A stretch of 64,000 nucleotides of DNA from Clostridiales bacterium (GTDB taxonomy: Bacteria; Bacillota; Clostridia; Lachnospirales; Lachnospiraceae). This document shows, piece after piece, positions 58,134 through 64,000 of this stretch. Position numbers and translations under genes: made by a program. Every line of letters begins with the position of its first letter. Within the stretch, counting starts at the first letter, position 1. The stretch lies in the NCBI GenBank assembly GCA_012735495.1, contig JAAYHD010000026.1, forward strand, positions 27,180 through 91,179, written 5' to 3'. Below the pieces are notes generated by a model, which saw nothing but the letters and a program-made list of their open reading frames with translations, was not told the origin of the DNA and searched no databases.

Positions 58134-58793
58134 ATGAGTTATGGAATAAGGGTGCTTGTTGAAGGGGATTATGCATTGTTTACTCGTCCGGAACTCAAGG
58201 TGGAACGTTATTCATATGACTTTATAACGCCTTCAGCAGCAAGAGGGATATTAGAATCCATATATTGGAAGCCGCAAATTAAATGGCGTATCAATAAAAT
58301 TCACGTACTAAAGGAACCTGTTTTTACAACAATACTAAGAAATGAGGTCAGCTGCAAAATTAATGATGCAGAAGTTAGAAAGCTTATGAATGGCAAATCT
58401 TCAAAGGGGTATATAGACACCACAAAATACATACAACAAAGATCGGCTACGGTGCTTAAAGATGTTAAGTACATTATTGAAGCTGACTTCATTATGACAG
58501 GAATTAACAGTGAGGAAGGCGATACGCCAGAGAAACATTATAATATTATTTTACGAAGGCTTAGAAACGGACAATATTATCACAAGAGTTATCTTGGGAC
58601 CAGAGAGTTTCCGGCTAAAGTAACATTATTGGAGGAGGAATGCCCAAAGAGCGAACTAATCGGTGAGCAGGACTACGGCATGATGCTTTATGACATGGAT
58701 TATTCTGACAAGAACAATATAGTACCGATTTTCTTCAGGGCAAAAATGGTTGACGGTATAATTGATCTGACAAATGTAGAGAAAGTGAGGTGA
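58134..58793 (+). CDS. cas5c: Cas5c, type I-C Cascade subunit and crRNA endonuclease
   Basis: 219 residues from the ATG at 58134 (GGAGGTGA four bases upstream; an in-frame ATG at 58116 lies ahead of the RBS). The Cas5 start YGIRVLVEGDYALFTRPELK is followed by VERYSYDFITPSAARGILE, the usual ferredoxin-like motif. In type I-C there is no Cas6, and Cas5c cuts pre-crRNA at the base of the repeat hairpin, then caps the 5' handle. It is the first gene of the Cascade operon, directly behind the predicted autorepression site. Confidence 0.95.
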   Translation: MSYGIRVLVEGDYALFTRPELKVERYSYDFITPSAARGILESIYWKPQIKWRINKIHVLKEPVFTTILRNEVSCKINDAEVRKLMNGKSSKGYIDTTKYIQQRSATVLKDVKYIIEADFIMTGINSEEGDTPEKHYNIILRRLRNGQYYHKSYLGTREFPAKVTLLEEECPKSELIGEQDYGMMLYDMDYSDKNNIVPIFFRAKMVDGIIDLTNVEKVR

Positions 58794-58797
58794 TTTA

Positions 58798-60579
58798 ATG
58801 CTCAATGACCTAGTTAGATATTATGAGATTCTTGCTACAGATGAAAACAGTACCGTACCAAAGGAAGGATATGGAACTGCAAATGTATCCTTTTCATTGA
58901 ATATTGATGATAATGGGAATCTTATAAATATATCATCATGTAAAGTTCCTGCAGGCAAAAAAATGGTTGCAAGACCAATGACAGTACCAGAACCCGTAAA
59001 AGGAAGAACAAATAAAATATTACCCGACTTTTTGTTTGGCAATTCTTCTTATGTTTTGGGTGTTGACAACAAAGGAAAGCGTGATAGGTCTCGTGATTGC
59101 TATAAAGCTTTCAAAGAACATAACATCTCTATTTTACGAAATGTTAACTGCAAAGAAGCGAAAGCAGTTATTAAATTTCTTGAAAAATGGGATCCTGAAA
59201 AAGCCTTTGACAACCCGTTAATCAAAGAAAATCTTGATGAAATATTAAAAGGCGCTATTTTTATATTCCGTTATTATGGCAAAGAGGATATTCACAATGT
59301 TCCTGAGATACAGGAAGCATGGATGGAATATAAAAGCAAATTATCCCCCAATCCTATTCGGCAGTGCCTTGTCACTGGTAAACCAGCCCCCATTGCAGTT
59401 TTACATCCTGACATTAAAGGCATATATAAAGGGCAGTCTATGGGTAATAAGCTGGTTTCTTATAATGATACAGCATATGAGTCATATAACTCTACAAAAG
59501 AAAAAAAGCAGGGATTAAACGGACCGGTTAGCGAATATGCAGCGTTTGCTTATGGAACCGCCCTAAATTCTCTTCTTTCCAATGAAAGAAACAAGATAAT
59601 ACTTGGTGATACGACAGTTGTTTTTTGGGCGGAATCTACATCAAAGGTGTATCCCGATATGTTTTCGCTGCTGCTGGACTGCTCACCGTTATATGAAAAT
59701 GAAAAAAAGATTATACGTTCTACCGAGGCTGAAAAGGCAATAAAAGCTGTATTGGAGAGCATCTCCCGCGGCAAAAAAACGGACGTCGTCGAAGTATATA
59801 AAAAAGCAGTTGACGAAAACATCAAGTTTTATGTTCTGGGGATGTCTCCAAATGCAGCAAGAATAACGGTTCGTTTTTACCTTAAAGACATATTTGGAAG
59901 TTTTGCTGAAAAGATTGAACAGCATTATGAGGACATGTCAATACAAAAGCAATATGATAATGAGTTTGATTCTGTGCCATTATGGAGAATACTCTCTGAA
60001 ACTGTTTCCAAGAAATCCGATGACAAAACCGTTTCGGCTTATCTATTGACATCTTTAATGCGAGCTATTCTATTGGGCGGAAATTATCCAGTTTCATTGT
60101 ACCAGACCATTTTACAAAGGATACATGCAGAACAGGATATAAATTATTATAAGGCTTCAATTATTAAGGCTTATTTGCTTAGAAAAAGCAGAAAAGCTAA
60201 AAATGATATGTATAAGGAGGTTTTAACGTTGGCTCTTAATGATAATACCAATAACAGAGCGTATCTATTGGGAAGACTTTTTGCTGTTTTTGAGATGGTA
60301 CAGAAAGATGTTAATCCAAATATAAAATCAACTATTCGTGACAAATATTTCACCTCAGCCTGTACTACACCTGCTGCAACATTTCCGACGTTGCTTTCAT
60401 TAGTCCAACACCATATTTCTAAATCGGATTATGGTGTATATTACGACAAAATTATTGGAGAAATTATGGACAAGCTTAATATAGAAAATGACCCTTTTCC
60501 AAAGAGACTGTCTTTAGATGACCAAGGAATATTCTATCTTGGCTTTTATCATCAACGCAATAAGTTCTATAAAGGATAA
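58798..60579 (+). CDS. cas8c: Cas8c, type I-C large subunit
   Basis: 593 residues, normal for Cas8c (Csd1). It recognises the PAM and opens the target DNA as part of Cascade; in I-C an internal start can also give a small-subunit Cas11c from the C-terminal part. The beginning LNDLVRYYEILATDENSTVP, the middle FLFGNSSYVLGVD and YNSTKEKKQGLNGPVSEYAAFAYG, and the helical C-terminus follow the family (motifs named here are as read). GAGGTGA lies four bases before the ATG, and the gap to cas5c is four bases. A candidate internal start with a GGAGG-like RBS is at about 60208 (aaggagg... then no near ATG), so Cas11c was not mapped. Confidence 0.92.
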   Translation: MLNDLVRYYEILATDENSTVPKEGYGTANVSFSLNIDDNGNLINISSCKVPAGKKMVARPMTVPEPVKGRTNKILPDFLFGNSSYVLGVDNKGKRDRSRDCYKAFKEHNISILRNVNCKEAKAVIKFLEKWDPEKAFDNPLIKENLDEILKGAIFIFRYYGKEDIHNVPEIQEAWMEYKSKLSPNPIRQCLVTGKPAPIAVLHPDIKGIYKGQSMGNKLVSYNDTAYESYNSTKEKKQGLNGPVSEYAAFAYGTALNSLLSNERNKIILGDTTVVFWAESTSKVYPDMFSLLLDCSPLYENEKKIIRSTEAEKAIKAVLESISRGKKTDVVEVYKKAVDENIKFYVLGMSPNAARITVRFYLKDIFGSFAEKIEQHYEDMSIQKQYDNEFDSVPLWRILSETVSKKSDDKTVSAYLLTSLMRAILLGGNYPVSLYQTILQRIHAEQDINYYKASIIKAYLLRKSRKAKNDMYKEVLTLALNDNTNNRAYLLGRLFAVFEMVQKDVNPNIKSTIRDKYFTSACTTPAATFPTLLSLVQHHISKSDYGVYYDKIIGEIMDKLNIENDPFPKRLSLDDQGIFYLGFYHQRNKFYKG

Positions 60580-60631
60580 GAATCTAAAGATAACCAGGAA
60601 TAAATAAATAATTGAAATGGAGGTTAGAATT

Positions 60632-61519
60632 ATGAGTGATGTTATAAAAAACAGATATGAATTCAGTCTTTTCTTTGAAGTGGAAAATGGAAATCCCAAT
60701 GGTGATCCTGACGCTGGAAATATGCCAAGAAGAGATGCAGAAACCGGATACGGGATTGTAACAGATGTTTGCCTAAAGAGAAAAATAAGAAACTATGTTG
60801 ATATCGTAAAACAGGATGCTGAAGGGTATAAAATTTATGTAAGAAATGGTGTTCCGTTGGACACCAATAGGAAATGGGCTTATGAGGAATGTGGAGTTAC
60901 AGTTCCGATGGATAAAGGTAAAGTTACAGCAAATGAACCCGAAAAAGAAGATTACAAGAAACTTACAGAGTTTATGTGCAGGAATTTTTACGACATTCGG
61001 GCATTTGGGGCGGTTATGACATTGGCATATAATTGTGGACAGGTGAGAGGTCCTGTGCAGTTAGGTTTTGCAAAGAGTATTGATGTTATTGCTCCTCAAG
61101 AGATTGGCATAACGAGCTGTACATATGCAAATGAGGGAGAAAAAAGTTCGAAAATGGGGAGAAAAAATATCGTACCATATGCCTTATATAGGGTTGACGG
61201 GTTTATATCACCAAGTTTAGCTTTAAAGGAGACCGGTGGAACGGGGTTTTCATATGATGACTTGCAACTGTTATGGGAAGCTTTAATTAACATGTTTGAT
61301 TTTGATCATTCGGCAGCCAGAGGAAAGATGGCTTCAAGGGCATTGTTTGTATTCAAGCATGAAAGTGTATATGGTAATTGTCCTGCATATAAGCTTTTTG
61401 AAGCCATAACAGCAAGGAAAAATGATGATGTGGACATACCGAGAAGTTTCCATGACTATATTATAAGTGTAAAAGAAGAAGAAATACCCCAAGGAGTCAC
61501 ACTAGAGAGGATGTTGTAA
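60632..61519 (+). CDS. cas7c: Cas7c, type I-C Cascade backbone
   Basis: 295 residues from the ATG at 60632 (GGAGG upstream; the frame begins at 60617). It is a RAMP protein that binds along the guide. Family signs are EFSLFFEVENGNPNGDPDAG near the N-terminus, FYDIRAFGAVMTL, and the C-terminal DFDHSAARGKMASRALFVF. Type I-C (Csd2) Cas7 proteins have this exact NGDPD motif. The stop overlaps the cas4 start by one base, so translation is coupled. Confidence 0.96.
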   Translation: MSDVIKNRYEFSLFFEVENGNPNGDPDAGNMPRRDAETGYGIVTDVCLKRKIRNYVDIVKQDAEGYKIYVRNGVPLDTNRKWAYEECGVTVPMDKGKVTANEPEKEDYKKLTEFMCRNFYDIRAFGAVMTLAYNCGQVRGPVQLGFAKSIDVIAPQEIGITSCTYANEGEKSSKMGRKNIVPYALYRVDGFISPSLALKETGGTGFSYDDLQLLWEALINMFDFDHSAARGKMASRALFVFKHESVYGNCPAYKLFEAITARKNDDVDIPRSFHDYIISVKEEEIPQGVTLERML

Positions 61520-62196
61520 TGGAATACAAAGAGGAAGATTATTTAAGTCTTTCAGGCATTCAGCATTTTATGTTCTGCCGAAGGCAATGGGCATTAATTC
61601 ATATTGAGCAGCAGTGGGAAGAAAATTTGAGAACAGTAGAAGGTCGACTTATGCATATTAGTGCCCATGATTCCATAAAGACTGAAACTCGAGGTGACAT
61701 TATAATAACAAGAGGACTTCCGGTATTTTCAAAAGAGCTAGGGGTGTATGGTGTTTGTGATGTGGTAGAGTTTTATCAATCGGATGAAGGTGTTAATTTG
61801 TTTGGTCGACCGGGCAGATACCTGCCCTGCCCGGTCGAATACAAGAAGGGGCGCCCGAAGGAAAATGATATGGATCGCCTTCAATTGGCTGCACAAGCAT
61901 ATTGCTTGGAAGAAATGCTTTGTTGTACGATAAAAACTGCATATTTATATTATGGTGAAACAAGACACAGGGCAGAAGTGCCAATAACGACTGAGATGAG
62001 GGACAAAGTCAAAAATGTATTTGCAGAAATGCATCATTACTATAATCGCAGATATACTCCAAAGGTTAGACCAACAAAGCAATGCAAAGCATGTTCCTTA
62101 AAAAATATTTGCTTGCCTGTATTGTGTAAAAATAAAAATGCAGATGCCTATATTAACCATATGCTTAAGGAGGAGAGCAGTGAAAAAATTACTTAA
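61519..62196 (+). CDS. cas4: Cas4 exonuclease
   Basis: 225 residues. Cas4 uses a RecB-type nuclease fold with a [4Fe-4S] cluster to trim pre-spacers and select the PAM. The cysteine near the N-terminus (FMFCRRQWALIHI), the RecB motif PVEYKKGRPKEND and the C-terminal cluster KQCKACSLKNICLPVLC supply all ligands. A GC-rich perfect 12-bp inverted repeat (61806-61817 and 61827-61838) inside the gene contrasts with the AT-rich surroundings. The end overlaps cas1 by 17 bases. Confidence 0.95.
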   Translation: MEYKEEDYLSLSGIQHFMFCRRQWALIHIEQQWEENLRTVEGRLMHISAHDSIKTETRGDIIITRGLPVFSKELGVYGVCDVVEFYQSDEGVNLFGRPGRYLPCPVEYKKGRPKENDMDRLQLAAQAYCLEEMLCCTIKTAYLYYGETRHRAEVPITTEMRDKVKNVFAEMHHYYNRRYTPKVRPTKQCKACSLKNICLPVLCKNKNADAYINHMLKEESSEKIT

Positions 62197-63211
62197 TACA
62201 TTATATATTACATCTGCCGACTCCTATATTTCCCTTGATGGGGAAACTGTAGTAGTTTTAAATCAGGATAAGGTATTGGGTAAAATACCGCTTCATAATT
62301 TGGAAGGAATAGTGACATTTGGTTATGCCGGTGCAAGCCCTGCTTTAATGGGAGAATGTGCAAAACGCAATATATCACTGTGTTTTTTGGAGCCAAGTGG
62401 TAAGTTTCTTGCAAGGGTAACAGGCAGAGTTTATGGGAATGTAATATTACGAAAAGAGCAATACCGCATTTCAGAAAATCCCGATTTGTCCTGTAAAATT
62501 GCTAAAAATTTTATTACTGGTAAGATTTTTAATGCCAGATGGGTGATAGAAAGATTTACAAGGGAACATCCATTTAGTGTTGATAGTGTCAAACTTAAAA
62601 GGGTATCTACACAACTTAAAGATATAATTGAATTAATAAAAGAATGTAAATCAAATGACCAATTAAGGGGATATGAGGGAGAGGCGGCATCGCTTTACTT
62701 TTCTGTATTTGACGATATGATTTTACAGCAGAAAGACGACTTTTACTTTGACGGGAGGAATAGACGTCCACCGATGGATCGGGTAAATGCTATTCTTTCT
62801 TTTATCTATACTTTGCTAGTAAACAATGTTGCTGCAGCATTGGAAACTGTAGGACTTGATCCATATGTTGGTTTTTTGCATGTGGATCGACCCGGAAGAA
62901 TGTCTTTGGCGCTTGATCTTATGGAAGAACTGAGACCTGTTATGGCTGACCGATTTGTATTATCCCTGATAAATAAACGCATGATTAATGCCGATGGGTT
63001 TAAAGTGAGGGAAAACGGGTCCGTACAAATGACTGACGAGACAAAAAAAACAGTTCTTTCTCAATGGCAAAGCAGAAAACAAGAGAAAATAAACCATCCT
63101 TTTCTTGAAGAAAAGATTGAATGGGGATTGGTCCCTTATGCTCAGGCATTACTCTTGTCAAGAACAATCAGAAATGATTTGGACACATATCCACCATTTA
63201 TGTGGAAGTAG
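62180..63211 (+). CDS. cas1: Cas1 integrase, type I-C
   Basis: 343 residues from the GTG at 62180, chosen for AAGGAGGAGA immediately upstream and the family start KKLLNTLYITSADSYISLDG; the frame runs 14 codons further. Metal-binding residues are in YEGEAASLYF (catalytic Glu), FLHVDRPGRMSLALDLMEEL (catalytic His and the following Asp/Glu). Cas1 joins spacers to the array with Cas2. Length and motifs are normal, and it overlaps cas4, so it is part of the Cascade operon. Confidence 0.96.
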   Translation: MKKLLNTLYITSADSYISLDGETVVVLNQDKVLGKIPLHNLEGIVTFGYAGASPALMGECAKRNISLCFLEPSGKFLARVTGRVYGNVILRKEQYRISENPDLSCKIAKNFITGKIFNARWVIERFTREHPFSVDSVKLKRVSTQLKDIIELIKECKSNDQLRGYEGEAASLYFSVFDDMILQQKDDFYFDGRNRRPPMDRVNAILSFIYTLLVNNVAAALETVGLDPYVGFLHVDRPGRMSLALDLMEELRPVMADRFVLSLINKRMINADGFKVRENGSVQMTDETKKTVLSQWQSRKQEKINHPFLEEKIEWGLVPYAQALLLSRTIRNDLDTYPPFMWK

Positions 63212-63219
63212 GTGATAGG

Positions 63220-63510
63220 ATGTTGATTCTTATTACATATGATGTTAACACCGAAACTAAAAGTGGTAAAAAGAGACTTAGAAAAGTTGCAAAAATATGT
63301 ACTAATTATGGTCAACGTGTTCAAAATTCAGTATTTGAATGCGTTATGGATGCAGCCAAAGCTAGGGAAGTAAAAGCCATTTTAGAAAAGATAATTGACA
63401 AAAATCGAGACAGTTTACGGTTTTATAATCTGGGGAATAATTATAAGACAAAAGTTGAGCATATTGGAGCAAAACCAAGTTTTGATTTAGAAGGAGTACT
63501 TACTTTATAA
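63220..63510 (+). CDS. cas2: Cas2, adaptation subunit
   Basis: 96 residues from the ATG at 63220, with TAGGTGATAGG upstream (the frame begins at 63202). LILITYDVNTETKSGKKRLR is the Cas2 start with the typical Asp in TYDV. VAKICTNYGQRVQNSVFEC and the final strand SLRFYNLGNNYKTKVEHIG complete the fold. It is the dimeric bridge between Cas1 dimers. It is the last cas gene before the leader and array. Confidence 0.96.
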   Translation: MLILITYDVNTETKSGKKRLRKVAKICTNYGQRVQNSVFECVMDAAKAREVKAILEKIIDKNRDSLRFYNLGNNYKTKVEHIGAKPSFDLEGVLTL

Positions 63511-63704
63511 TGAATATGGTTTAGATGTAATAAGTGCGGATGTGAAGTTTACATGAAATCATATGGTTATCCGCACTAAAAATAAACCACAATTTGTGCA
63601 TATATGTATATTATTGTAACTCATATTCTTCAATTATAAATAAAATTGTACATATTGTTAATAATTTTATGGTTCACTTATACTTATTTTTATTTATTTT
63701 TGCT
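63511..63704 (+). promoter_or_regulatory. CRISPR leader region
   Basis: 194 bases of strongly AT-rich DNA between cas2 and the first repeat. AGTGCGGAT (63533-63541) and ATCCGCACT (63569-63577) form a perfect 9-bp stem, probably closing the cas transcript, though without a T-run. The rest is expected to hold the array promoter and integration signals; I could not identify a convincing hexamer pair. Confidence 0.65.
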
Positions 63705-63988
63705 GTCTCTCCCCATGCGGGGAGAGTGGATTGAAATCGTGTATGCTGCATAATAATCCTGTTGGTAATCCGTCTCTCCCCATGCGGGGAGAGTGGATTG
63801 AAATCCTTCTTGCCGAATATACAAACATCCCCGACCGCGTCTCTCCCCATGCGGGGAGAGTGGATTGAAATCGTGAACATATCGCAAATGTCGGAGTTGC
63901 TTTTTGTCTCTCCCCATGCGGGGAGAGTGGATTGAAATTGTCCGGTTGGGATATAGATGATCTGCATCGGCGTCTCTCCCCATGCGGG
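63705..63988 (+). CRISPR. Type I-C CRISPR array: four full repeats, four spacers and one truncated repeat
   Basis: Full 33-base repeats begin at 63705, 63772, 63839 and 63906. Each starts GTCTCTCCCCATGCGGGGAG and ends with GTGGATTGAAAT, and all four are identical. Spacers are 34, 34, 34 and 33 bases (63738-63771, 63805-63838, 63872-63905, 63939-63971). A fifth repeat starts at 63972 and matches for 17 bases to 63988, then diverges. Whether the array continues cannot be seen; only 12 bases remain in the window. Confidence 0.97.
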
Positions 63989-64000
63989 TGTTAATGCTAC

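Noticed and set aside
63674..63983. Two overlapping 97-residue minus-strand open frames across the array
   Set aside because: They are translations of the CRISPR repeats and spacers (repeated SIHSPRMGRD-type blocks), not genes.

Overview
The window looks like a chromosomal segment of an anaerobic, endospore-forming member of the Clostridia. The sequence evidence is spoIIR and spoVG, a four-subunit electron-bifurcating-type [FeFe] hydrogenase operon, a T-box-controlled isoleucyl-tRNA synthetase, a DnaD/DnaI-type primosome pair, strong AGGAGG ribosome binding sites and TTGACA-N17-TATAAT promoters. I cannot fix the genus. The backbone has moderate GC; the final 8.5 kb (CRISPR-Cas) is visibly more AT-rich and was probably acquired.

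Layout. 1-10.2 kb: housekeeping and envelope genes (truncated MFS transporter, ispE, spoIIR, murI with a DUF1934 gene, a CapA-like protein, a small membrane protein, plsC, a VanY lipoprotein, pncB). 10.4-22.6 kb: an acetyltransferase, then a nine-gene minus-strand catabolic operon (AtuA/DUF1446, DUF4387, two CUT1 permeases, solute-binding protein, esterase, two ADP-ribosylglycohydrolase-fold enzymes, an internally duplicated lipoprotein). A divergent GntR/FadR-type regulator faces it, with a matching operator at each of two consensus promoters. 23-30 kb: yitT-like gene, T-box-ileS, c-di-AMP receptor gene darA, a foldase-like lipoprotein, a PerR/Fur gene with a candidate self-operator, and a small gene broken by one in-frame stop. 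30.6-35.4 kb: hydrogenase operon with a Rex-like operator and a long structured leader. 35.6-47.5 kb: a degenerate GGDEF protein, asnS, a sialate O-acetylesterase-like enzyme, queT, an acetyltransferase, a DUF1538/PII-like pair and a YhaO/YhaN-like nuclease/ATPase pair. 47.6-55.5 kb: PBP1, prs, the dnaD-dnaC pair with DnaA-box-like pairs upstream, murC and spoVG.

55.5-64 kb: a complete type I-C CRISPR-Cas locus (cas3, cas5c, cas8c, cas7c, cas4, cas1, cas2, array). The most interesting feature sits between cas3 and cas5c. On the minus strand there is a promoter, a shortened I-C repeat with an intact 5' handle, a 19-nt guide and a terminator. The guide matches 18 of 19 positions in the cas5c operon promoter, next to a canonical 5'-TTC PAM. 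This is the architecture of a Cas-regulating RNA (CreR-type): Cascade would be directed to its own promoter to repress, not cut, and so sense its own abundance.

All calls come from reading the sequence and supplied translations; no database search or folding program was run.
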